NCBI GenBank assembly: GCA_002431345.1
Contig: DJEN01000074.1
Span: forward strand, 1 to 31,086
Origin: Megasphaera sp. UBA5897
GTDB lineage: Bacteria; Bacillota; Negativicutes; Veillonellales; Megasphaeraceae
Reading direction: 5' to 3'
DNA length: 31,086 nt
The notes under the pieces were generated by a model. That model had not been told where the DNA came from. It saw only the letters and a list, made by a program, of their open reading frames with translations, and made no database searches. This document shows positions 23,901 to 31,081 of this stretch, piece after piece; the stretch's first letter is position 1; each line of letters begins with the position of its first letter. A program made the position numbers and the translations under genes.

Positions 23901-23960
23901 GCCAGACTGGCAGTTCATAAAACCGATCGGGGAAGCACGGCGTCCTTTGAATTGTTATGA
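20916..23960 (+). CDS. sbcC: Exonuclease SbcCD subunit C
   Basis: A 1014-residue SMC-like ATPase (Rad50 family), partner of SbcD. Walker A is GPTGAGKTT (residues 35-43). The ABC signature LSGGETF starts near residue 918 and Walker B FIDEGFGTLD lies near 949-958, so the two ATPase halves flank a very long coiled coil rich in Gln, Ala, Glu and Lys. The zinc hook CPVC (C507-C510, followed by GATHHP) sits at its midpoint. ATG 20916 overlaps the sbcD stop, with AAGGAGAGGG upstream; the open frame from 20877 is only sbcD read in another frame. The coding strand avoids stops on the opposite strand too, creating long false antisense ORFs. Confidence 0.96.
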   Translation: MRPIYLEMHAFGPYAGKQAVDFTQLGTRNVFLIYGPTGAGKTTVLDAICYALYGDTSGSRRSGAHMRSEYASPQEPTSVCFVFAIGSSCYRVERQPEQEIAKKRGHGLKHAAATAILYACKQNGETTQVLAAKNVTAAVENLLGFKSEQFRQVVLLPQGDFRKLLLASSSERQQIMQTLFHTQRYAMLQELAKKQYDAIAKSYSLLADRTQQTLQQLEVASAADLQTKLADMQRVKEEQEKALQQARADRDAYQKTVQAAQMLYGHWQTVKAKRQEAARLAAQKDVYDAKRVHVEQLRRVQVLAEPMQQLDEILAQGKAKGSEADNMAASVQQAAARYARVQQQDKELQEKQTLIQAEKEECLHLQGLTDKVKAYAALCTEEQNVARLAQQAEEDWQRVRHEADAVRKQLEEGRRVLRRQAEWIAEWEKAKGKVKEVYDRWQQEVRIEEVYKTLAVQQRRWKEAQVQEKAAAEAANNSRLNYEAVQTLFLQGQAAVLAADLQDGIPCPVCGATHHPQPAAAMKQMPRKEDVERRKREADASEQTRQHAALAARQRETEYKASQSQYESLRQQYPFEGDSAAWQRQYAIWDEKQQALAKQVEEAAALQQKTTAWEERQVKLQADEETMRRSVETVRLQAARIAEGKEKAETDIPETYRNEKLLSERIAVLANHVQSYEKAVGESSKAMLEATKELTKYQEQHASLQKQVQALRDQYVQAAAVLRQRVAAAGLESVAACLRLQREVPLMQKEEEDVASYDKKVQQVQGQIAQEEAAISGQTEPVMAHYTAVLQEKNDTCRRLAEAGARHCTQMEQLTAIQKQLADWQQKQDVLTKQYKTVGAVYELIAGKQTGVNFERYVLGALLDEVLAAANVRLGGMSRHRYELQRSKTWDDKRVKQIGLDIEVFDNFTGYARPANTLSGGETFLASLSLALGLADVVQTYSGGIHLDTIFIDEGFGTLDGETLDFALKALLNLRAGGRLVGIISHVPELKERIDARLAVHKTDRGSTASFELL

Positions 23961-23974
23961 TTCGTAAAAGTTAT

Positions 23975-24003
23975 TTGAACCATCACCCAAAAGGGCATAT
24001 AAT
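23975..24003 (+). promoter_or_regulatory. Promoter of the ybaK-like/VOC/tcdA unit
   Basis: TTGAAC (23975-23980), 17 bases, perfect TATAAT (23998-24003), just after the sbcC stop. Confidence 0.85.
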
Positions 24004-24042
24004 AGGACAGAATGATTACAAAGAGCGTGTGGAGGAATAAAG

Positions 24043-24522
24043 ATGTCTATTCAAAAAGTGAGAGAGTATTTTGCCCAATGGGGGATGCAAGACCGCGTGC
24101 AGGAACTCAGCCAGTCCAGCGCTACGGTCGAAGAAGCGGCAGCCGCACTGCACACAGAAGGCAAGCGTATTGCCAAATCCATGTCATTCCTTGTGGATGA
24201 CCAGCCGATTTTGGTTATTTTTGCCGGCGATGCCCGTGTCGATAATCATAAGTTTAAAATGCGGTTTCATAAAAAAGCGACGATGATTAAACACGATGAT
24301 GTCGAAGGCCTGATTGGTCATCCCGTCGGCGGTGTTTGTCCATTTGCCGTCAATCCGGACGTGACAGTCTATCTGGATGAATCGCTGAAACGATTTCAGA
24401 CGGTGTTTCCGGCATGCGGCAGTGCCAACAGTGCTATAGAACTCACGCTGCCAGAGCTGGAAACCTATTCGCATGCTGCAGAATGGGTCGATGTATCCAA
24501 AGGCTGGCAGGAAGAAACATAG
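24043..24522 (+). CDS. YbaK/EbsC family aminoacyl-tRNA deacylase
   Basis: A 159-residue protein of the YbaK/ProX family, free-standing editing enzymes that hydrolyse mischarged tRNAs such as Cys-tRNA-Pro or Ala-tRNA-Pro. The conserved lysine K45 stands in RIAKSMSF. The family motif GHPVGGVCPFAV follows, and the C-terminal FPACGSANSAIELTLPEL matches the EbsC/YbaK subgroup. GGAGG precedes ATG 24043. It heads a compact group with a glyoxalase-fold gene (13-base gap) and tcdA. Which mischarged tRNA it edits cannot be decided from sequence. Confidence 0.88.
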   Translation: MSIQKVREYFAQWGMQDRVQELSQSSATVEEAAAALHTEGKRIAKSMSFLVDDQPILVIFAGDARVDNHKFKMRFHKKATMIKHDDVEGLIGHPVGGVCPFAVNPDVTVYLDESLKRFQTVFPACGSANSAIELTLPELETYSHAAEWVDVSKGWQEET

Positions 24523-24535
24523 GAGGAAATAATAT

Positions 24536-24898
24536 ATGCAGTTTACATTTAACCATACCAACTTTAATGTATTAGATTTAAAGCGCAGCATGGATTTTTA
24601 TCAAGAAGCGCTGGGGCTTACGGAAATACGCCGTATAGAAAAGCCTGATTTTACGATTGTCTATCTTGGTGACGGCGTATCTGATTTTTGCCTGGAACTG
24701 ACATGGCTCAAAGATCGGAAAGAACCATATAATTTGGGCGAAAATGAATTTCACACGGCTTTTTGCGTCAAAGATATGGATGCAGCTTTGGCAAAACATA
24801 AAGCCATGGGCTGCGTAGTGTATGAAAATCCAGATATGGGAATTTATTTTATTGTCGATCCTGATGGATATTGGTTAGAAATTATTCCGGAGAAATAA
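24536..24898 (+). CDS. VOC family protein, glyoxalase I-like
   Basis: A 120-residue vicinal-oxygen-chelate protein. The four metal ligands of glyoxalase I are all in place at canonical spacing: H7, E54, H73 and E115. The C-terminal DPDGYWLEIIPEK is the standard end of this family. It probably removes methylglyoxal adducts as a lactoylglutathione-type lyase, with nickel or zinc, using whatever thiol the cell has. GGAGG precedes ATG 24536. It lies 13 bases after the deacylase gene and three bases before tcdA. Confidence 0.85.
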   Translation: MQFTFNHTNFNVLDLKRSMDFYQEALGLTEIRRIEKPDFTIVYLGDGVSDFCLELTWLKDRKEPYNLGENEFHTAFCVKDMDAALAKHKAMGCVVYENPDMGIYFIVDPDGYWLEIIPEK

Positions 24899-24901
24899 CA
24901 G

Positions 24902-25612
24902 ATGAAGACAGAATATACACAGCGGACAGCCCGTCTGATTGGTCAGGAAAACGTGGCTGCTCTGGCAGAAAAAACGATTCTTATTTTTGGCGTCGGCGGC
25001 GTCGGCTCGTTTGCCGTAGAAGCCTTTGGCCGTGCTGGCGTAGGACATCTGATTCTTGTAGATGCCGATGTTTTTGACCCGTCTAATCTCAACCGTCAGC
25101 TGGGAGCTACGACGGCTACGATTGGCCGTAAAAAAGTAGAAGTCATGAAAGAACGGCTTCTGACCATCAACCCGGATATACAAATCGATACGTATGACAT
25201 GTTTTACCTTCCTGGTGAACAGCCGGACTTTATTGCCAAGTCCGGCGCGGACTATGTCGTTGATGCCATTGATACGACCAGTGCCAAAATAGGCATTATT
25301 GAAGAAGCATATCGTGCCGGAATCCCTGTTATATCCGCCATGGGAGCAGGCAACAAGTTGCATCCGGAATTGTTTGAAGTAGCGTATATTGAAAAAACCT
25401 CTGTAGACCCACTGGCTAAGATACTGCGCAGAGAGTTGAAAAAGCGGCATATCTGCCGTATCAAGGTCGTATATTCTAAAGAACAGCCGCATCCTGTCCA
25501 CACGGACACAGAAGAACGGCGCCCCAGTCCGGGCAGCATTGCCTTTGTTCCTTCTGCAGCCGGCATGATTTTGGCTGGAGCTGTTATTCGGGATTTGCTT
25601 CATATTGACTGA
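24902..25612 (+). CDS. tcdA: tRNA threonylcarbamoyladenosine dehydratase (ThiF/E1-like)
   Basis: A 236-residue E1-like adenylating enzyme that, in the TcdA group, uses ATP to cyclise the t6A modification at position 37 of ANN-decoding tRNAs. The nucleotide-binding loop is IFGVGGVGSFAVEAFGRAGVG (residues 29-49). It is followed by VDADVFDPSNLNRQ, with the acidic and Arg residues of E1 enzymes, then DAIDTTSAK, and a late AAGMILAG segment. The start codon lies three bases after the VOC gene stop, with GGAG inside that gene's end, so the genes are coupled. A terminator follows. Other ThiF-like roles are possible, but the GVGGVGS...AGVGH form is typical of TcdA/YgdL. Confidence 0.88.
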   Translation: MKTEYTQRTARLIGQENVAALAEKTILIFGVGGVGSFAVEAFGRAGVGHLILVDADVFDPSNLNRQLGATTATIGRKKVEVMKERLLTINPDIQIDTYDMFYLPGEQPDFIAKSGADYVVDAIDTTSAKIGIIEEAYRAGIPVISAMGAGNKLHPELFEVAYIEKTSVDPLAKILRRELKKRHICRIKVVYSKEQPHPVHTDTEERRPSPGSIAFVPSAAGMILAGAVIRDLLHID

Positions 25613-25642
25613 GAAAAAATTTTTTGGTGAGTTATACACAGG

Positions 25643-25671
25643 AGCTGCAGCCTCCAAACTGCAGCTTTTTT
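25643..25671 (+). terminator. Terminator after tcdA
   Basis: AGCTGCAG pairs with CTGCAGCT around eight bases, followed by a run of T. Confidence 0.88.
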
Positions 25672-25728
25672 GATGGTTTGAAGCCTTTTTGATAAAAGTT
25701 GATAACACCTTTATGAAGTAGAACGGCA

Positions 25729-25757
25729 TTGACAGAACATACTAGATATAGTATCAT
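25729..25757 (+). promoter_or_regulatory. Promoter of nrdDG
   Basis: TTGACA (25729-25734), 17 bases, TATCAT (25752-25757). The leader to nrdD is about 88 bases and includes the palindrome TGAGTACTCA (25761-25770) at the probable transcription start. Confidence 0.85.
25739..25754. promoter_or_regulatory. NrdR-box-like palindrome in the nrdDG promoter
   Basis: ATACTAGATATAGTAT matches the NrdR consensus ACACWATATATWGTGT at 13 of 16 positions. It lies between the -35 and -10 boxes and overlaps the -10, where a repressor would block polymerase. NrdR, the usual repressor of ribonucleotide reductase genes, is not encoded here. Confidence 0.65.
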
Positions 25758-25851
25758 TGGTGAGTACTCAATGACGAGCGAAAACGGAATATATGGTATG
25801 TATTTTGAAGAAAAATATGGATTATATACAATATGAGGTGGAGGTAATGAC

Positions 25852-28002
25852 ATGTTGGAAGTAATCAAACGCAATGGACAAAAAGTTCCTTTTGATCGAG
25901 AAAAAATTACAGCAGCCATTGAAAAGGCAATGAACAGCAGCAGTGGGATTTATGAAGATGGGCAGGCTGAATTAATTGCAAAAGAAATAGAAGACTATGC
26001 ATCGTCTATGCAAAAGGATATGACAATCTATGCGATTGAAGACCAAGTATATTATCGCCTGCTGAAATATAACAATCCGGCAACAGCCCGGGCTTATGAA
26101 AATTATAAAGCTATCCAGTCTTTTAAACGACAGACCAACACGACGGATACAGACGTATTTGGACTGTTGAACAATACGAATATTGAAGTATTGGATGAAA
26201 ACTCCAATAAAAATGGTCATGTCGTATCGACGCAGCGTGATTTGATTGCCGGTGAAGTATCCAAAGATATTGCACGGCGCAAGTTGATTCCGGCAGATAT
26301 TGTACAGGCTCATGACAGCGGCGCCATTCATTTTCATGACATGGATTACATTATTCAGCCGATGTTCAACTGCTGTCTGATTAATCTGCAGGACATGCTC
26401 GACAACGGGACAGTTATCAACGGCAAAAAAATTGATACGCCTCATTCGTTCCAGGTTGCATGTACCGTTACGACGCAGATTATTGCCCAGGTAGCCAGCG
26501 GCCAGTACGGCGGCCAGTCTATCAACGGTATCGATCGGATTTTGGCACCATATGTACGCAAGTCCTTTGACCGCTACATGAAAGCTGTCGTCGAAGAACA
26601 GCGGGAAGTATACGGCATTGAACCGGACATGGAAAAAGCGGAAGAAATCGCTTGGAAACGGACGCGCAAGGAAATTAAAGACGGCGTACAGACCATTCAG
26701 TATCAAATCAACACGTTGATGACTACAAACGGCCAGGCTCCGTTTGTTACCTTGTTTATGTATTTCAAACCGGATTATAAATATGCCAAAGAAGCCGCAT
26801 TGATTGATGAAGAATTGCTTCGCCAGCGTATTCAAGGCATCAAGAATGAAGCGAATGTATACGTTACGCCGGCATTTCCAAAACTGATTTATGTATTGGA
26901 TGAACACAATGTCCGTGAAGGAAGCCCGTATTTCTATCTGACGAAACTGGCTGCTGAATGCACGGCAAAACGCATGTATCCGGACTACATTTCAGCCAAG
27001 AAAATGCGTGAAACCTATGAAGGCAACGTATTCAGCCCGATGGGATGCCGTTCCTTCCTGAGTCCTTGGAAAGATGAAAACGGCAACTATAAGTTTGACG
27101 GCCGTTTCAACATGGGCGTAGTATCCATCAACTTGCCGCAGATTGGTATTTTGGCAGATGGCGATGAAGAAAAATTCTTCCAAATCCTCGATAAACGGTT
27201 GGAACTGTGCAAGAAAGCCCTGCTGCTGCGCGTAGAACTGCTCAAACGCATTACGTCGGACGTTTCCCCGATTCATTGGCAGTACGGCGCGATTGCCCGT
27301 TTGAAACCAGGCGAAACGATTGAAAAATTTATTTACGGCGGTTATGCGACGCTGTCCTTGGGATATATCGGCATTTATGAAGCTACGCTGCTGACGAAGC
27401 ACTGCTCACATACGACACCGGAAGGCCGTAAGTTTGCTATGCGTATTATGGATTCTTTCAATGAACACATTGCCGCTTGGAAGAAAGAAACAAATATCGG
27501 CTTTGCCCTCTACGGCACGCCGGCAGAAAATCTGACCAATTTGTTCTGCAAAATTGATAAAGCCCGTTTTGGCTCGATTAAAGATGTTACGGATAAAGGA
27601 TATTATACAAACAGCTATCATGTAGACGTTCGGGAACCGATTAACGTCTTTGATAAATTTAAATTTGAAGCTGACTTTGAAGAAAAATCAACAGGCGGCT
27701 GTATTAGTTATGCCGAAATTCCAAATATGACCCATAATATTCCGGCAGTATTGACGATGGTTCAGTTTATTTACGACCATATTGCATACGCTGAATTTAA
27801 TACGAAGCTGGATTACTGCCATGAATGCGGCTTTGATGGGGAAATCATTCTGAATGATGACAACGAATGGGAATGCCCGCGCTGCCACAATAAAGACCGT
27901 AAGAAATTGACGGTCATCCGCCGCACCTGCGGATATTTAGGTGAAAATTTCTGGAACGAAGGACGGACAAAAGAAATTAAGAGCCGTGTTCTTCATATTT
28001 AG
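25852..28002 (+). CDS. nrdD: Anaerobic ribonucleoside-triphosphate reductase
   Basis: A 716-residue class III ribonucleotide reductase that makes dNTPs under anoxia with a glycyl radical. An N-terminal ATP-cone domain (about 1-95, starting VIKRNGQKVPFDREKI) senses ATP/dATP. The catalytic barrel follows, with HDSGAIHFHDMDY and FNCCLINLQDML. The zinc site is C656/C659 and C675/C678. The radical glycine is G694 in RTCGYLG, close to the C-terminus as expected. GGAGG lies seven bases before the ATG. It forms an operon with its activase nrdG, 14 bases downstream, under a promoter with an NrdR-like box. Confidence 0.97.
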   Translation: MLEVIKRNGQKVPFDREKITAAIEKAMNSSSGIYEDGQAELIAKEIEDYASSMQKDMTIYAIEDQVYYRLLKYNNPATARAYENYKAIQSFKRQTNTTDTDVFGLLNNTNIEVLDENSNKNGHVVSTQRDLIAGEVSKDIARRKLIPADIVQAHDSGAIHFHDMDYIIQPMFNCCLINLQDMLDNGTVINGKKIDTPHSFQVACTVTTQIIAQVASGQYGGQSINGIDRILAPYVRKSFDRYMKAVVEEQREVYGIEPDMEKAEEIAWKRTRKEIKDGVQTIQYQINTLMTTNGQAPFVTLFMYFKPDYKYAKEAALIDEELLRQRIQGIKNEANVYVTPAFPKLIYVLDEHNVREGSPYFYLTKLAAECTAKRMYPDYISAKKMRETYEGNVFSPMGCRSFLSPWKDENGNYKFDGRFNMGVVSINLPQIGILADGDEEKFFQILDKRLELCKKALLLRVELLKRITSDVSPIHWQYGAIARLKPGETIEKFIYGGYATLSLGYIGIYEATLLTKHCSHTTPEGRKFAMRIMDSFNEHIAAWKKETNIGFALYGTPAENLTNLFCKIDKARFGSIKDVTDKGYYTNSYHVDVREPINVFDKFKFEADFEEKSTGGCISYAEIPNMTHNIPAVLTMVQFIYDHIAYAEFNTKLDYCHECGFDGEIILNDDNEWECPRCHNKDRKKLTVIRRTCGYLGENFWNEGRTKEIKSRVLHI

Positions 28003-28016
28003 GAGATGTAATTACT

Positions 28017-28523
28017 GTGCATTATGGACAAATGAGACAATACGACATTGCCAATGGGACAGGCATCCGTTCTACTGTGTTTGTAACGGGATGCAGCCGT
28101 CATTGCGTCAATTGTTTTAACCCGGAATACCAAGACCCTGCAGCAGGGCAGGAATGGACTGAAAAAGAAACCAAACAGCTGCTGGAATGGCTGCAGGCAC
28201 CTACTAACAGCGGCTTGACGCTTCTTGGCGGTGAACCCATGGAAAATACAAAAGATTTGACAACTCTTGTGAAGATTGTCAAAGCGGCATTGCCTCATAA
28301 ATCCGTTTGGGTCTATTCCGGCTTTACGTATGAAGAAATCATGGCGGATGCCAAGAAAAAAGCCCTGGCAGATGTTTGTGACGTACTCGTGGACGGGCCT
28401 TTTGTCGATGCCCTCAAAGATCCGGGATTATATTTTCGCGGCTCATCCAATCAGCGGGTCATTGACCTGCAGAAAACCAGAGCATCCGGCAAGGTCACGC
28501 TTCTTTGGCCGGATGGACGGTAA
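28017..28523 (+). CDS. nrdG: Anaerobic ribonucleotide reductase activating protein
   Basis: A 168-residue radical-SAM activase that makes the glycyl radical on NrdD. The CxxxCxxC cluster motif is C26-C30-C33 (GCSRHCVNC), and GGEP around residue 79-82 is the SAM-binding motif. The N-terminus MHYGQMRQYDIANGTGIR aligns with NrdG proteins, supporting the GTG start at 28017. The AGGAG upstream overlaps the end of nrdD, with a slightly long 11-base spacing. A terminator follows 17 bases after the stop. Confidence 0.96.
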   Translation: MHYGQMRQYDIANGTGIRSTVFVTGCSRHCVNCFNPEYQDPAAGQEWTEKETKQLLEWLQAPTNSGLTLLGGEPMENTKDLTTLVKIVKAALPHKSVWVYSGFTYEEIMADAKKKALADVCDVLVDGPFVDALKDPGLYFRGSSNQRVIDLQKTRASGKVTLLWPDGR

Positions 28524-28540
28524 GTTTTAGTATATATAGA

Positions 28541-28602
28541 AAACCTCTTTTGAGATACAATACGAACAAAATTCATTCACTGTGTCTCAAAAGAGGTTTT
28601 TT
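28541..28602 (+). terminator. Terminator of nrdDG
   Basis: AAACCTCTTTTGAGA pairs perfectly with TCTCAAAAGAGGTTT around a long loop, followed by more T. Being symmetric in A and T, it may also end leftward transcription of the LysE gene. Confidence 0.85.
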
Positions 28603-28660
28603 ACATGTATTCTAATGATGCCTTGGCATACGGACAGAAAAAATATGCAATGATTTGTTT

Positions 28661-29242
28661 TTAAAACCAGATTTCAATGGCTGATAGGAAAAGCAATAGG
28701 GCAAGAATACGGTTGGTCTGTCGTTCATATTTGTTTAAAAAACGGCGAAGTGAAGCTCCGGCAGCAGCCCATATTATATTGCATAGTGAAGCTAGAAAAC
28801 ACATGGCAATACTGAAAAATAGAATGGGTGTCCAGTCTTTGTAGACTGGCAGCAGGAAGGACACATAGGCCATGAGAAAATAGAGCATAACTTTAATATT
28901 GCTTAGGTTTAATAGCATACCGGATAGAAATAAGCGGCGCTGAGAGATTTCTTTAGCTTCCTTTGAAGGCGGAGCGGTCCAAAGCTTGAAAGATAAGAAA
29001 ATAATGTATGCTGAACCAATGAGTTTAAAAATAAATTCAAAATGGGGAAGAGTATCCAACAATAGCTTGGACAGACATAATGCAACTGCATCAAGAATAA
29101 AAAAACTGACAAATAAACCATATAAAAAAGGTAAGGAACGGCGCAATCCTAAGTGACTGCTTTCTGCTAGGGACATTAGATTATTAGGCCCTGGTGTAAT
29201 TGCCATGATGATGACATATAAGAAAAAAGGCAAAGTGTCCAT
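28661..29242 (-). CDS. LysE/RhtB family amino acid exporter
   Basis: A 193-residue membrane protein with about six hydrophobic segments, of the LysE/RhtB family that exports amino acids such as lysine, homoserine or threonine. The N-terminal family signature ITPGPNNLMSLAESSHLGLRR is present (ITPGPN at residues 15-20), followed by GLFVSFF, and GMLLNLSNIKVMLYFL in the central part, where the family often has an NPK motif. Here NPK is replaced by SNIK. GGAGG lies six bases upstream of the ATG. Base composition is more AT-rich than in the genes to the left. It is a single gene behind an extended -10 promoter and a 16-bp palindrome. The exported substrate is unknown. Confidence 0.87.
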   Translation of the reverse strand: MDTLPFFLYVIIMAITPGPNNLMSLAESSHLGLRRSLPFLYGLFVSFFILDAVALCLSKLLLDTLPHFEFIFKLIGSAYIIFLSFKLWTAPPSKEAKEISQRRLFLSGMLLNLSNIKVMLYFLMAYVSFLLPVYKDWTPILFFSIAMCFLASLCNIIWAAAGASLRRFLNKYERQTNRILALLLFLSAIEIWF

Positions 29243-29270
29243 TAAAAACCTCCAGATTAAAATGAAATGA

Positions 29271-29286
29271 TATTAGTTGACTAATA
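29271..29286. promoter_or_regulatory. 16-bp palindrome upstream of the LysE gene
   Basis: TATTAGT-TG-ACTAATA is a perfect 7-2-7 inverted repeat. It lies between the -10 element and the ribosome binding site of the exporter gene, a suitable place for a repressor of an efflux gene. Confidence 0.5.
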
Positions 29287-29311
29287 AATGTTTTGAAATA
29301 TAAATTAATAG

Positions 29312-29320
29312 ATTATAGCA
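29312..29320 (-). promoter_or_regulatory. Extended -10 promoter of the LysE gene
   Basis: On the minus strand the sequence reads TG-C-TATAAT, a perfect extended -10. The hexamer 17 bases upstream is GATAAT, a poor -35 and part of the adjoining hairpin. Confidence 0.5.
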
Positions 29321-29323
29321 GGT

Positions 29324-29366
29324 TAGCATAGAATATTATCGTAACTATTGATAATATTCTATGCTA
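29324..29366 (-). terminator. 17-bp perfect hairpin after the carbamoyltransferase gene
   Basis: TAGCATAGAATATTATC and GATAATATTCTATGCTA pair perfectly around a 9-nt loop, 17 bases past the carbamoyltransferase stop. No T run follows on the minus strand, so it is an untypical terminator or an mRNA-end stabiliser. Confidence 0.45.
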
Positions 29367-29382
29367 GTAAGAGAAAACGAGG

Positions 29383-31026
29383 TTATTTTTGCTTACATAA
29401 AACAATATTATTCATAATGAGGATATCTAACCCAGAAGTCATAAATGTGCGAATTGCATCTCGTGGAGTGCAAACCATTGGTTCATGTGAATTTAAAGAG
29501 GTATTAAGTAAAATTGGCAGTGATGTTTTTTCGTAAAATTTAGTCAATAAATTATAATACATCAAATTATTTTCTTTTGAAACTGTTTGTATACGTGCTG
29601 TACCATCAATATTAAGAGCGTCTGCAATTTGGTGTTCTTTATCTTTTTTACATTTTAAACAAATCGTCATGTATGGAAAATCCCCATCAACGCAAAAATA
29701 ATCACGAATATGTTCGCGGAGTATGGAAGGGGCAAATGGTCTCCAGGGTTCACGAAATTTGATTAAGGTGTTTATTTTCTTTTTTACATTGGGGAGTAGA
29801 GGATTTGCTAAGATTGATCGATTCCCTAAAGCTCTAGGACCATATTCTAATCTACCTTGAAACCATCCTATTATTTTTCCATCAGCTAATAAATTAGCAG
29901 CTAATGTTTCAGGGGCTTTTTCAAATGTATATGGAAGTTTATATTTTTTTAATAAATCTATGATTTCATCGTTAGTGTATTCTGGACCAAGGTATACTAA
30001 ATTATCGAATGAAATATTGGAGTTTGGTTTATTATATTTATTCCACCAATATAAAGCTGCTCCTAGTGAACTACCACTATCATTAGCAGCTGGTTGTATA
30101 AATAATTTATTAACATAAGGTAAAGATAGCAGTTGTCTATTACCTTCGCAGTTTAGAGTAACTCCACCAGATAATGCAAAATTTTTATATCCGGTTAATG
30201 TATAGGCTTCTTGTGCTAACCCTATTATTACTTGATTATACAATCTTTGAACGTAATAGGTTAGAGAAGCACTGGCTTTGGTTATTTTTCCTTCTTTTTG
30301 AAGGAATTGTTTTAATTTGTATAGATTCTTTTTATTTATTTTGTAACTTAAGTTTTCGTAGTAAATAATGTTGTTAAATAATTGTTCCATTTCGATATTT
30401 GGCTTTCCGAAAGGTGCTAAGCCCATAGTTTTTCCTTCTTGACCAATAGAACTATAAAGTCCAGCAAGATAAGTTACATAAGTATATAAATGGCCTAAAG
30501 AATCTTTTATTGAGTATTCTTTTAATGAATGAATTTTACCATTTTCTCCAGATAATAATGAAGTACTAAATTTTTCACCTCGACCATCAATAATAATGAT
30601 ATTTGCATTTTTGAAACCAGATGAATAATAGGCACCAGCAGCATGTGCAAGGTGATGAGGGATTCCAATCCAATTAGAAATTCCATATCGATTTAATTTT
30701 TGTAGTAGATTATTGTATACTAAATTATTATCTCTTATAATTTTAATTTGTCCATTTTTTGTTAAATCGTCTTGCATTATGGTATTTTGTTCAAAAGGAT
30801 ATATGTTATCTTTAAAGTCATCAATTTTGAAAGAAAGTACAATTTTTTCAATATCCTTAAGTGTTATACCTGCATAATTTAAAACCCATTTTAACGATTG
30901 TATTGGAAAGTTTGTAGTGTGTTTTTGTCTAATAAATCGTTCTTCTTCTACAGCCGCAATAGGTTTTCCATTTTTTAATAATGCCACCGATGTATCGTGT
31001 AATAGATTCATGCCTAAAACATACAT
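29383..31026 (-). CDS. NodU/TobZ/CmcH family carbamoyltransferase
   Basis: A 547-residue enzyme of the NodU/CmcH/TobZ family, which moves a carbamoyl group from carbamoyl phosphate, through an adenylate, onto a hydroxyl of a sugar or natural product. The N-terminal Kae1-like domain shows GMNLLHDTSVALLKNGK, EEERFIRQKH, and the metal histidines in HHLAHAAGAYYSSGF, followed by IIIDGRGE and SGGVTLNCEGN. The YrdC-like C-domain has QGRLEYGPRALGNRSILANP and REPWRPFAPS. It seems complete. ATG 31026 is used because GAGGGG lies eight bases upstream; the GTG at 31035 overlaps it. It is clearly AT-richer than the core genes. Its partners are probably beyond the right edge, so the acceptor (antibiotic, lipid-oligosaccharide or surface glycan) is unknown. 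Confidence 0.92.
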   Translation of the reverse strand: MYVLGMNLLHDTSVALLKNGKPIAAVEEERFIRQKHTTNFPIQSLKWVLNYAGITLKDIEKIVLSFKIDDFKDNIYPFEQNTIMQDDLTKNGQIKIIRDNNLVYNNLLQKLNRYGISNWIGIPHHLAHAAGAYYSSGFKNANIIIIDGRGEKFSTSLLSGENGKIHSLKEYSIKDSLGHLYTYVTYLAGLYSSIGQEGKTMGLAPFGKPNIEMEQLFNNIIYYENLSYKINKKNLYKLKQFLQKEGKITKASASLTYYVQRLYNQVIIGLAQEAYTLTGYKNFALSGGVTLNCEGNRQLLSLPYVNKLFIQPAANDSGSSLGAALYWWNKYNKPNSNISFDNLVYLGPEYTNDEIIDLLKKYKLPYTFEKAPETLAANLLADGKIIGWFQGRLEYGPRALGNRSILANPLLPNVKKKINTLIKFREPWRPFAPSILREHIRDYFCVDGDFPYMTICLKCKKDKEHQIADALNIDGTARIQTVSKENNLMYYNLLTKFYEKTSLPILLNTSLNSHEPMVCTPRDAIRTFMTSGLDILIMNNIVLCKQK

Positions 31027-31047
31027 ATAAATCACCCCTCATAAAAT

Positions 31048-31081
31048 AATATCTGCATGTAATGTACATGTAGATATTATA
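31048..31081 (-). promoter_or_regulatory. -10 box and overlapping hairpin before the carbamoyltransferase gene
   Basis: On the minus strand TATAAT lies at 31081-31076; its -35 would be just outside the window. A 13-bp inverted repeat with one G-T mismatch (31048-31060 with 31066-31078, loop AATGT) overlaps this -10 and covers the expected transcription start. It could be an operator or a 5' mRNA hairpin. Confidence 0.55.

Noticed and set aside
25972..26907. 311-codon minus-strand ORF inside nrdD
   Set aside because: Fully antisense to the intact, well-recognised nrdD gene; composition rich in Phe, Ile and Cys without domain logic.
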